A stretch of 18,625 nt of DNA from Methylocystis hirsuta (GTDB lineage: Bacteria > Pseudomonadota > Alphaproteobacteria > Rhizobiales > Beijerinckiaceae). Position 1 is the stretch's first letter, and each line of letters begins with the position of its first letter. Below, one piece after another: positions 6,698 to 14,073 of this stretch. The stretch covers positions 1 through 18,625 of the forward strand of contig NZ_QWDD01000002.1 of the NCBI RefSeq assembly GCF_003722355.1. Direction: 5' to 3'. Under the pieces are notes generated by a model. That model was not told the origin of the DNA. It made no database searches and saw only the letters and a program-made list of their open reading frames with translations. Position numbers and translations under genes: made by a program.

Positions 6698-8026
6698 ATG
6701 GTCCGCGACGATGGGAGGGCCGGCAAGACAGGGCTGATATCCGATCAGGGCGGCGGCATCGCCAGAGCGCAACGCGCTGGCCTGGTTTCGTGGTGCCTCT
6801 ATGACTGGGCCAATTCGGCATTCTCCACGATCGTCAGCACCTTTGTTTTCCCGGTGTATTTCACCCAGATGGTGGCGCGCGATCCGATCCAGGGGGCCGC
6901 GCATTGGAGTTATGCCGTCGCCGCGGCGGCGCTCGCCGTTGCGCTTGGCGCCCCGGCGCTCGGTGCCGTTGCCGACAATCTGGGAAGGCGCAAACCTTGG
7001 CTGTTTGCCTTTACGCTTCTGACGCTCATCTTCACTGCCGCGCTCTGGTGGGTGGAGCCGTCGCCACAGTTCGCACTACCGGCGCTGGCGCTGTATGCCG
7101 CAGCCGCCACGTCATTTGGTTTCGCAATGATTTTCTACGATGCGATGCTACGCAGCATCGCCCCACCGGATTATCTCGGGCGCGTCTCCGGCTGGGGCTG
7201 GTCACTGGGTTATGCCGGTGGCCTCATCTGTCTCGTGGCGGCGTTGTTTGGTTTGCTGAAGACGGATCCGCCGCCGTTCGGACTAGCAATCGCGCAATCT
7301 GAACATATTCGCGCAACCAACCTGCTCGTGGCGGCATGGTTCGCACTCTTCTCGATTCCGTTCTTCGCATTTACACCGGACCGACCCGCTACTGGCGTCT
7401 CTCTCAATCAGGCCGTGCAAACGGGGATAGCCGGTCTATTGGGCAGCGTATCCCGAATTGTGCGGCGCCCCGGCATAGGCCGGTTCCTGATTGCCTACAC
7501 GCTCTATTCGAACGGCATCAACACGCTTTTTTCTTTTGGTGGCATTTATGCAGCGAGCGCCTTCGGGCTGAGCCTGGACGAGGTTCTCTATTTCGGGATC
7601 GTCTTGAATGTGACCGCAGGCCTCGGCGCCGCAACCTTTGCATGGATCGATGACCTGATTGGCTCGAAATGGACAATCCTGATCGCATTGTGCGGGTTAA
7701 GTTCTCTCGGACTGGCGCTGGTGCTTATCCAGTCGCAAGCTCTATTTTTTGTGTTGGGCAGCGTTTTGGGCCTGTTCGTTGGGCCGGCGCAAGCTGCGGG
7801 GCGCTCGATGATGGCGAGATTAGCGCCGTCCGGTCTCGAAACGGAGGCATTCGGTCTCTACGAACTTTCCGGAAAAGCGACAATCTTCGCTGGGCCCCTT
7901 GTCCTGGGATTCACCACCTGGATGTTCCAGTCGCAGCGCGCTGGCATGTCGACTATCCTGCTGTTTTTTGTCGCCGGCATGTTTGTCCTGCTGCCACTGC
8001 GCGGGCCAGTTCGATCGAACGGCTAG
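6698..8026 (+). CDS. MFS transporter, UMF1/Atg22-like family
   Basis: The 442-residue polytopic inner-membrane protein has about twelve hydrophobic segments. Its first one carries the family signature LVSWCLYDWANSAFSTIVST. Further family-like segments include GAVADNLGRRKPWL (the loop 2-3 MFS motif) and SIAPPDYLGRVSGWGWSLGY, with LYSNGINTLFSFGGIYAA in the second half. Bacterial members resemble the vacuolar amino-acid effluxer Atg22, but their substrates are mostly unknown, so the transported compound is not assigned. The length is normal for the family and the frame is intact. The ATG at 6698 is preceded by GGGGCG only weakly resembling a ribosome-binding site; a later start would remove only the variable first 25 residues. 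It converges with the esterase-family gene downstream. Confidence 0.85.
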   Translation: MVRDDGRAGKTGLISDQGGGIARAQRAGLVSWCLYDWANSAFSTIVSTFVFPVYFTQMVARDPIQGAAHWSYAVAAAALAVALGAPALGAVADNLGRRKPWLFAFTLLTLIFTAALWWVEPSPQFALPALALYAAAATSFGFAMIFYDAMLRSIAPPDYLGRVSGWGWSLGYAGGLICLVAALFGLLKTDPPPFGLAIAQSEHIRATNLLVAAWFALFSIPFFAFTPDRPATGVSLNQAVQTGIAGLLGSVSRIVRRPGIGRFLIAYTLYSNGINTLFSFGGIYAASAFGLSLDEVLYFGIVLNVTAGLGAATFAWIDDLIGSKWTILIALCGLSSLGLALVLIQSQALFFVLGSVLGLFVGPAQAAGRSMMARLAPSGLETEAFGLYELSGKATIFAGPLVLGFTTWMFQSQRAGMSTILLFFVAGMFVLLPLRGPVRSNG

Positions 8027-8302
8027 GAATTCTGCAACTTCGCTCTTGATGCCCGTAGTAGGCCCAGGCCGGCCAATCATGAGGCTGCCGGAAGAGAGAA
8101 CGTCCGCGACGCGCGTGGCGCGGATGCAGCTCGACGGCACATTCACGACCCGATCGAATATCTTCACGCCAACCGCCACGCTCGTCCGCCGCGATCATGG
8201 ACGCGACGCTCTTTTGGGCAAGCCTTCCGTGTCGCGCGCAACGCGCCGACAGGCCCTGGTCCGAAAGGGATTGTCGCCCTTGATCGCTACCTGGACGCCT
8301 GC
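8027..8302. other. Intergenic region between convergent genes, possibly old coding debris
   Basis: The stretch separates the 3' ends of the MFS gene and the esterase-family gene. On the minus strand a frame reads VGVKIFDRVVNVPSSCIRAT and GSLMIGRPGPTTGIKSEVAE, which looks protein-like but matches no family I know and lacks a clean start. No hairpin followed by a T-run was seen. Confidence 0.35.
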
Positions 8303-9652
8303 TCACAACCCGAAGGGATAAGTGTCGGGGACGCCATGCGGTCGACCCATTGGAAGCGGAGTCACGGCTCTCGTCTCCTCGAACCAGACATAGGCGTCAA
8401 ACTGCTCCGCGAGCACGGCCGCAAAATAATGGCTGAGGAACTCGGTTTCGGGCCGATAGACAACGCCGATGGCGCGTTCGAGCATCGGTTCTCGCAAAAC
8501 GTCCGCGAGAAGCCGTTTGCGCGGTTCGCGCCAGTCAGTGAGCGAGCGAGCAAGCCCGGTCTTGCGAAAAGCATATTCATAGCTGTCCTCGCGGGCCGGA
8601 AGCACTGTCTTGATCTCCATCGGCTGGTCCCAGTCGCTCGCCGCGGCGACAGTGCCGCGATCGGTGCCGAAGCCGATGAGGACGGCGTTATCCCCGAAGG
8701 CCGTCCGGCACAGTTCGCCAATGTTGAACTCGCCTGCCCAGCCCATAGCGGTCGCCACTGCGTTGCCGATATGTGAATTATGAGCCCAGATTACGGCTTT
8801 CGCCCCACGCCCCCGATGAGCGAGGAGAGCTTGCAGCGTTGTGAACATGTGCCGATCGCGCAGGTTCCAGGACTCGCGCGAACCGCGATACATCAGCCGG
8901 TAGTATTCCTCGGCCGCGCGGACGATCCGTGCGTTCTGAGCGGCGTCGAAGAAGGCTTCGCCATCATCTTGCATGTAAGCCAGTCGTTTTGAAAGCAAGC
9001 CCGTGAGTTGTGCGGCCGCCTCGTCCTCACAGGGTTTCTGCTGGCCGCGAAGGACCGCCCGCCCATAAACGGCGGGCTCGTCCTGCCAAGGCGTAAGGCA
9101 GGCATAACGCCGGCGGGCGACCTTGGCTGCTTCTGGATCGACACGGTCAAGATAATCGACTACCGCTCCGATCGAGGCGCCGAGACTATAAACATCAAGT
9201 CCGTGGAATGAAACGCGGCGCTCCGCCGGCAGTCCCTCGTTATGGTCTCTCAACCAATCCAAAAATTCCATCACTTCGACGTTGCGCCACATCCAAGTCG
9301 GAAAACGGGTGAAGGCTTCGCCAGAGACTGCCTTCGGGGCATGATGGCGGACATAGCGATCTATCCGCGCCGCATCTGGCCAATCGGCCTCAACGGCGAC
9401 GATGGTGAAGCCATGGTTTCTGACGAGTTCCCGGGTGATGGCGGCGCGCGCTCGATAGAATTCGGACGTTCCATGGGTCGCCTCGCCGAGGAGCACGACC
9501 TGAGCGTCGCCGAAGCGGGCGAAGTGTTCTCCGAAATGCTCAGCCCGCTCAGGCGGGGGCAGGGACTCACTCTGGCCGGTAAGAGCCCTTGTAATCGCGG
9601 ATCGGACGTTCTCCCGATCGATAGTGGCAGCCTTCCTGTCGACCATGGACAT
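8303..9652 (-). CDS. Erythromycin esterase family protein
   Basis: The 449-residue protein starts MSMVDRKAAT (ATG at 9652). The family core is clear: VVLLGEATHGTSEFYRAR (E57, H60), FTIVAVEADWPDAARIDRY (E88), and later VIWAHNSHIGNAVATAMGW. The H60-to-E88 spacing of 28 equals that of the catalytic His and Glu of EreB (H46, E74). The C-terminus DTYPFGL is typical. EreA/EreB hydrolyse macrolide lactones, but most environmental homologues, often found in stress clusters, have unknown substrates; macrolide resistance should not be assumed. The frame is open far upstream, but the residues before 9652 are not family-like. An IS66 element lies 97 bp upstream of the start and probably separates the gene from its native promoter. 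No frameshift. Confidence 0.88.
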   Translation of the reverse strand: MSMVDRKAATIDRENVRSAITRALTGQSESLPPPERAEHFGEHFARFGDAQVVLLGEATHGTSEFYRARAAITRELVRNHGFTIVAVEADWPDAARIDRYVRHHAPKAVSGEAFTRFPTWMWRNVEVMEFLDWLRDHNEGLPAERRVSFHGLDVYSLGASIGAVVDYLDRVDPEAAKVARRRYACLTPWQDEPAVYGRAVLRGQQKPCEDEAAAQLTGLLSKRLAYMQDDGEAFFDAAQNARIVRAAEEYYRLMYRGSRESWNLRDRHMFTTLQALLAHRGRGAKAVIWAHNSHIGNAVATAMGWAGEFNIGELCRTAFGDNAVLIGFGTDRGTVAAASDWDQPMEIKTVLPAREDSYEYAFRKTGLARSLTDWREPRKRLLADVLREPMLERAIGVVYRPETEFLSHYFAAVLAEQFDAYVWFEETRAVTPLPMGRPHGVPDTYPFGL

Positions 9653-9741
9653 CCCGGTTGTGGGAGGGTTCGCGCTGATCCGAGCGCAGCGATCATTGGA
9701 ACACACCAGGCCTCGTATCAAGCCTGTCGCTACGCAACGGG

Positions 9742-9749
9742 CATTGACA
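9742..9749. repeat. IS66 target duplication, left copy
   Basis: CATTGACA immediately precedes the left tip of the IS66 element and is repeated exactly after its right tip at 12261-12268. Eight bases is the normal IS66 duplication length. Confidence 0.95.
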
Positions 9750-9849
9750 GTAAGCGTCCAACGGCTCCCGTGTAGCGCAGCAGGTCTTGGACGACGATGA
9801 TGGGGATGTCCGGGGATTCTACCGGTGTGATCATCATAAGTCTGAGCAC

Positions 9850-10257
9850 ATGTCTGGGCATAGAACGTTTCATGTTTTGGATGCGCTGGAAGCAAGCCCT
9901 GCGAGAACGCGGCGCACCTGGTCGCAAGCGGCGAAGGACCTGATCCTGGCCGAAGCCAACGTTCCGGGCGTCAATGTCTCGGCGGTGGCCAGAGCGCACG
10001 ACGTGAGCGTGCATCAGCTCTTTCGCTGGCGACGCGAAGCGCAGATGAGGTCTGCACCGTCTCGAACCGTGGCGGGCGCCCCGAGTGAGCCGCCGCTCTC
10101 CTTCATTGAGATGGCGCCGGCGAGCAAAACGGAGCCCGCGGCGCCGATATCGGCCGAGCTGTGTGAGATCGTCGTGGCCGGAGTCGTCCTGAGGATCGGA
10201 CCGAGCGTGGCGGCGCATCGTGTCGTGGAACTCATTCGCGCGGCGCGTCTGGCATGA
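9850..10257 (+). CDS. tnpA: IS66 accessory protein TnpA
   Basis: The 135-residue protein has an N-terminal helix-turn-helix of the IS66 TnpA/Orf1 type (RRTWSQAAKDLILAEANVPG then NVSAVARAHDVSVHQLFRWR, residues about 19-59). A proline-rich linker and a conserved small C-terminal segment (VVLRIGPSVAAHRVVELIRA) follow. It helps DNA recognition; its exact role is not well defined. The ATG at 9850 gives the usual length, although the frame is open back to 9787. Its stop overlaps the tnpB ATG by ATGA at 10254-10257. Confidence 0.88.
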   Translation: MSGHRTFHVLDALEASPARTRRTWSQAAKDLILAEANVPGVNVSAVARAHDVSVHQLFRWRREAQMRSAPSRTVAGAPSEPPLSFIEMAPASKTEPAAPISAELCEIVVAGVVLRIGPSVAAHRVVELIRAARLA

Positions 10258-10598
10258 TCCCGCCGCACGCGCGGATCGTGCTCGCGACGCAACCGATCGA
10301 TTTCCGCAAAGGCCCCGATGGACTGGCTGCTCTGGTGCGCGACGCCGGCGCCGATCCCTTCAGCGGTGCGCTCTATGTCTTTCGGGCCAAGCGCGCCGAC
10401 CGCGTCAAGATCATCTGGTGGGACGGCACGGGACTGTGCCTTTTCGCCAAGAGGCTCGAGGAGGACCGGTTTCATTGGCCGAAGCTGATAAAAGGATCGG
10501 TTCGCATGTCCGCCGCCCAGCTCGCCGCACTTGTTGAAGGGATGGATTGGATGCGCGTCCGCAGCGCACCCCTCGTGCAGCCGACGAGCACGGGTTGA
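10254..10598 (+). CDS. tnpB: IS66 accessory protein TnpB
   Basis: The 114-residue protein is the standard IS66 Orf2. It begins MIPPHARIVLATQPIDFRKG and contains the conserved blocks YVFRAKRADRVKIIWWDGTG and LCLFAKRLEEDRFHWP. It is required for IS66 transposition in known members, by an unknown mechanism; it is not the RNA-guided TnpB of IS200/IS605. It is translationally coupled to tnpA. Length and sequence are typical. Confidence 0.95.
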   Translation: MIPPHARIVLATQPIDFRKGPDGLAALVRDAGADPFSGALYVFRAKRADRVKIIWWDGTGLCLFAKRLEEDRFHWPKLIKGSVRMSAAQLAALVEGMDWMRVRSAPLVQPTSTG

Positions 10599-10670
10599 CC
10601 CTGCGACATAGTGATTCAGGCGCAAGATAGGGGCGCCACAAATCGCGGGTTTTGTGCTTGTCTTCGAGGT

Positions 10671-12239
10671 ATGGACGGCGATCTCCACGACCTTCCGGAC
10701 GACCCTGCCGCTTTGAAGGCGATGATCTCCGACATACGGCGATCGAACTCTTCGCTCGAAGCCGAAGTTGCGGCGCTGAAGGCGGCGAGCGCAGACGCGC
10801 AGGCGCGGATCGAACGTCTGCAACTCCTCTTGAAGACCATCCAGCGAGCGACTTACGGGCGCAGCTCCGAGAAGCTCGACGACAGTCAATACGCCTTCGC
10901 CTTTGAGGAAGTTCAGACGGGGCTTGCCGCCGTCGAGGCCAGGCTCGAGAAGCGGCGCCCGTCGCCGAGCAAGCCGGGCGGGCGGCGTCCGCTGCCGGCT
11001 CATCTCGAGCGGATCGAAGAAGTCATCGAGCCGGAAGAGCAGACCTGCGCGTGCGGCGCCTGCGCCCGGGTGAAGATTGGCGAGGACGTCAGCGAGCGCC
11101 TCGATGTCGTCGCGCCGAAGTTCCGGGTGATTGTGACGCGGCGTCCCCGATACGCCTGCACGGCCTGTCGCGAGAACATCATCCAGGCGCCGGTGCCCGC
11201 CCGGCTGATCGAGGGCGGCATCGCGACGGAACGGCTTCTGGCCAACATCGCCGTTTCCAAATACGCCGACGGACTGCCGCTGTATCGGCAGGAGGCGATC
11301 TTTGCGCGCGAGAAGGTCGAACTCGGACGTAATCTCATGGCGGGCTGGATGGGCCATGTCGGCTTCCACCTCGAGCCGCTCGCCGATCGGCTTTTCCAGT
11401 TGGTCCGCGACGGCGACAGGATTTTCGCCGACGAGACCACCCTGCCTGTCCTGGCGCCCGGACGCGGGCGAACGCGAACCGGCTATCTGTGGACTTATCT
11501 GAGAGACGATCGTCCCTATGGCGGAGCGGGACCGCCGATCGTCGTCTACCGCTTCGAAGACAGCCGCGCCGCCAGATGCATCGAACGGCATCTTGCGGGC
11601 TGGCGGGGCGTTCTCCAGTGTGACGGCTATGCCGCCTATCGAAAGCTCGCCGAACCCGATCGGCCGGGCGGACCGGCGACGATCGCCTGCTGTTGGGCGC
11701 ATCTGCGCCGGGAGTTCTACAAGCTCCATGACGCCGGCGTGTCGCAGACGGCGACCTGGACGATCGAACGCATGGTTGAGCTGTGGACCGTCGAAGCGCG
11801 GATTAAAGGTTGCGACCCTCAAACCCGGCTCGACGCCCGACGCGCCACTTCAGCGCCGATCGTCGACGAGCTCCAGTTGCGCTGGGAAAGCGAGCTGACG
11901 CGAATCTCGGGCAAATCCAAGCTCGCCGAGGCGATCCGGTACGGCCTCTCGCGAAAGGCTGAGTTCCGCCGATTCCTCGAAGATGGGCGCGTCGAACTCG
12001 ACAACAACAGCGTCGAACGCGCGATCCGACCGCAGACGATTACTCGAAAAAACGCGCTGTTCGCGGGATCCGAAGCCGGCGGCGAGACATGGGCGACGAT
12101 CGCCTCTCTGCTTGCGACTGCGCGCCTCAATGACGTTGATCCTAGCGCATGGCTCACGCAGACGCTGGAGCGCATCGCCGCTGGTTGGCCGAATAAAAAT
12201 ATCGATGCGCTCCTGCCCTGGAATTTCTCCCGCGACTGA
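10671..12239 (+). CDS. tnpC: IS66 transposase TnpC
   Basis: The 522-residue transposase has an N-terminal leucine-rich coiled coil (AALKAMISDIRRSNSSLEAE onward). A zinc-binding segment with CACGACARV and a YACTACRENI pair follows. The DDE core has IFADETTLPVL, LQCDGYAAYRKL and LDNNSVERAIRP carrying the D, D and E. The C-terminal IS66 tail ends near LLPWNFSRD. The ATG at 10671 is chosen because an N-terminal coiled coil beginning DLPDDPAALKA is usual for the family; the frame is open back to 10611. GAGG at 10665-10668 is close to the start. The frame is complete and the stop is 21 bp from the right tip. Confidence 0.93.
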   Translation: MDGDLHDLPDDPAALKAMISDIRRSNSSLEAEVAALKAASADAQARIERLQLLLKTIQRATYGRSSEKLDDSQYAFAFEEVQTGLAAVEARLEKRRPSPSKPGGRRPLPAHLERIEEVIEPEEQTCACGACARVKIGEDVSERLDVVAPKFRVIVTRRPRYACTACRENIIQAPVPARLIEGGIATERLLANIAVSKYADGLPLYRQEAIFAREKVELGRNLMAGWMGHVGFHLEPLADRLFQLVRDGDRIFADETTLPVLAPGRGRTRTGYLWTYLRDDRPYGGAGPPIVVYRFEDSRAARCIERHLAGWRGVLQCDGYAAYRKLAEPDRPGGPATIACCWAHLRREFYKLHDAGVSQTATWTIERMVELWTVEARIKGCDPQTRLDARRATSAPIVDELQLRWESELTRISGKSKLAEAIRYGLSRKAEFRRFLEDGRVELDNNSVERAIRPQTITRKNALFAGSEAGGETWATIASLLATARLNDVDPSAWLTQTLERIAAGWPNKNIDALLPWNFSRD

Positions 12240-12260
12240 CGGTTCGCGTTGGACGCTTAC

Positions 12261-12268
12261 CATTGACA
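12261..12268. repeat. IS66 target duplication, right copy
   Basis: CATTGACA follows the right tip exactly and matches 9742-9749. Rejoining the flanks gives the pre-insertion site upstream of the esterase-family gene. Confidence 0.95.
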
Positions 12269-12582
12269 CGTTAGCGGGCGGAATTCGGACGGATGGGTTA
12301 TAGTGTGAATCGGCGCGGGGTCCGGATGCCGATCGGTACGCGAAGTCACTCATTTAAATAGTGCAGATGGGGTCATTCCGTGGCGCCGATTTGCACTCTT
12401 GGAGCCACCGCCTCCAAAATAAGGGGCGAATTCGAACGGAACGGGTAGGCGCCTGCGTTTTGAAGAAGGGCGTGCGCCAGGAAGCATCGTCACGTTTACA
12501 AATGGGCCGCGATAAGCCGGCCCGGAGTTGAGAAGGTCGTCGAAACGTTCTGCAAAGGGTCGCCGACGGTTTGAAGCGGACC
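12269..12582. other. Gene-free stretch right of IS66, possible old IS end
   Basis: No credible gene is visible. The segment around 12360-12420 (GTGCAGATGGGGTCATTCC, then a GCCGATTTGCACTCTTGG block) resembles the tips of IS21-type elements but no partner end or transposase is present, so this is only a suggestion. On the minus strand the part next to IS66 is the likely original promoter region of the esterase-family gene. No FixK-type box was found in it. Confidence 0.35.
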
Positions 12583-12933
12583 ATGTCCGAGTCCTGGACT
12601 GCGATAGACGAAGGCGCGGACATCCTGAGCGCGCCGTCGAATTCTTGCCTATACGACATTGCTGGCGCCGTGGCCGACAAAGGCTGGACGGCGAGCGGCG
12701 ATCGCAGTGGAGTGCTCACGTTTTTTTGCTACCTGCTCACGAACGTGAATTCACATACGCCATTACCGCGCGACGTTCTCGATCTCTTGATGTCGGCTAT
12801 TCTATTCGCGGAAGCTGTTGCGCGATTTGATCGCGCGCGCGCCGACAAAGGCGCCGAGAGGACGGGTTACAGCGCTCTCGCGGAGATTAAACACAGCCTG
12901 CATGAGGTCGCATGGTCCCGTGCATTGGAGTGA
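12583..12933 (+). CDS. Hypothetical protein
   Basis: The 116-residue frame begins MSESWTAIDEGADILSAPSN and ends HEVAWSRALE. I recognise no family. It contains hydrophobic-helical segments (VLTFFCYLLTN, VLDLLMSAILFAEAVARF) and an acidic N-terminus, looking like a small soluble helical protein rather than a membrane protein. Codon third positions are mixed but largely G or C, consistent with a real gene. A weak AAGCGGA precedes the start. It lies alone between the IS66 element and the convergent pfkB gene, with no visible operon partner. Confidence 0.5.
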   Translation: MSESWTAIDEGADILSAPSNSCLYDIAGAVADKGWTASGDRSGVLTFFCYLLTNVNSHTPLPRDVLDLLMSAILFAEAVARFDRARADKGAERTGYSALAEIKHSLHEVAWSRALE

Positions 12934-12990
12934 AGCGAGTGACATTCCTCAAGGGTTCTTGTGCGCACTCGACGGCTCCCGGCCGCCACT

Positions 12991-13016
12991 CGCCGCGCGA
13001 GCTTCCGCTCGCGGCG
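12991..13016. terminator. GC-rich hairpin between convergent genes
   Basis: CGCCGCGCGAGC, loop TTCC, then GCTCGCGGCG can pair with a two-base bulge. It lies between the 3' ends of the hypothetical gene and the minus-strand pfkB gene, where a shared terminator would be expected. No T-run follows on either strand, so termination activity is uncertain. Confidence 0.3.
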
Positions 13017-13121
13017 GCTCTTGCCCGGCGGGTTTGACGTTGGATTTTTGACGCAGACCGCCGCCCCTGCCCCGACTCGTTCCGTCGCCGCGCTCAACGA
13101 TGGGCAAGGCGACGCCGGAAC

Positions 13122-14061
13122 TCAAAGGCGCTGCAGGACAACGTCCGGATAGAGGCGCTCAACGTCTTGATGGCGACACAGTCCGGTCCCCGGCGAAAGC
13201 AGAGCGGCCGACCCCGCCGCGACGCCATATCGAAACGCGTTGTCGATGCTTTGCCCCTTTGCGAGACTCCAAACCATGGCGCCCAGAAAGCTGTCGCCCG
13301 CGCCGACGGCGCTTGCCGGTTTGATCGGCAAGGCGGGCGCACGCCATACGTGATCGCGCGTGACCAGAAGTGCGCCACGATCCCCGAGGGTGAGGGCGAC
13401 TATTTCCGCGCGTCCCGTCGTTGTAAGTCGGCGACACGTGTCGATCCAGGCGTGTTCGTCCTCGCGTGAAACGCCCGTGAGCTCGCGCAACTCGCGAAGA
13501 TTTGGCGTGGCACGATAAACGCCTTCTTCCAGAGCTGCCGCCAATGGCGGCCCCGAGGTTTCGAGAACGAACTTCGCGCGGTGTTCCTTGGCGATGCGAG
13601 CGGCGCGCAATTAAAAATCCGTGGGAACCCACGGCGACAGACTGCCGCTGGCGACAACGAAACGCGGATCATTTTCGAGGCCGCCAAGCGCGCCGAGGCA
13701 TTGACGCTCATTCTTCTTCGTGTAGTTGGGGGCCTGGAAGCACGAAACGGTATTCATGCTCGGTAGCGTTCTCGAACATGGTGAAGCTTTCACGAGTCTC
13801 GTCGGACACTTGGATGATACGGTTCGGAATTCCTGCGCGGTCGATGAGACGACGCAGCAGTTCACCCGTTACGCCGCCGCCGGCGCAGAGCGCTTCGACG
13901 TCGGCGCCGAATCGAATGGCGACTCGGGCGACGTTAATTCCGCCACCGCCGGGATCGCGATGCGGCGCGCCGCAGCGGAGCTTGTAAATGGGCGCCACCC
14001 GATCAACCGAGGTCGATGTGTCGATCGACGGGTTAAGGGTGAGGGTGACAATGTCGGCCAT
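13122..14061 (-). pseudogene. pfkB: PfkB-type phosphofructokinase gene, frameshifted with an in-frame stop
   Basis: The minus strand encodes a ribokinase-fold sugar kinase of the PfkB/1-phosphofructokinase type (ATP-dependent phosphorylation of a fructose phosphate). The N-terminus from 14061 reads ADIVTLTLNPSIDTSTSVDR and DPGGGGINVARVAIRFGAD and ends at a stop near 13708. The middle (13705-13614) continues in another frame (LGALGGLENDPRFVVASGSL). A TAA at 13611-13613 then interrupts the frame before IAKEHRAKFVLETSGPPLAA. The C-terminus has RATPNLRELRELTG and the catalytic SAVGAGDSFLGAMVWSLAKG. So one frameshift and one nonsense codon break an otherwise well-conserved gene of about 310 residues. 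A GTG at 14067 is an alternative start. It follows ftsH by 12 bp in one operon. Confidence 0.82.
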
Positions 14062-14073
14062 GGCCACCTTTGT

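Larger units (their letters stand above)
9750..12260 (+). mobile_element. Complete IS66-family insertion sequence
   Basis: The 2511-bp element has terminal inverted repeats beginning GTAAGCGTCCAACG (left 9750-9763, right complement 12247-12260). Similarity continues weakly for several more bases (a CCGT block in both). It carries the canonical IS66 trio tnpA, tnpB and tnpC in order on the plus strand. It is flanked by a perfect 8-bp target duplication, so it arrived by transposition and has not been rearranged since. All three genes are open, so the copy may be active. Confidence 0.96.

Noticed and set aside
8303..9652. Calling the esterase-family gene a macrolide-resistance gene
   Set aside because: The catalytic His and Glu are present, but environmental homologues in stress clusters are not shown to act on macrolides, and no other resistance gene is nearby.
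10014..11822. Long 602-codon minus-strand open frame within IS66
   Set aside because: It is a shadow of tnpA, tnpB and tnpC in GC-rich DNA and shows no family motifs.
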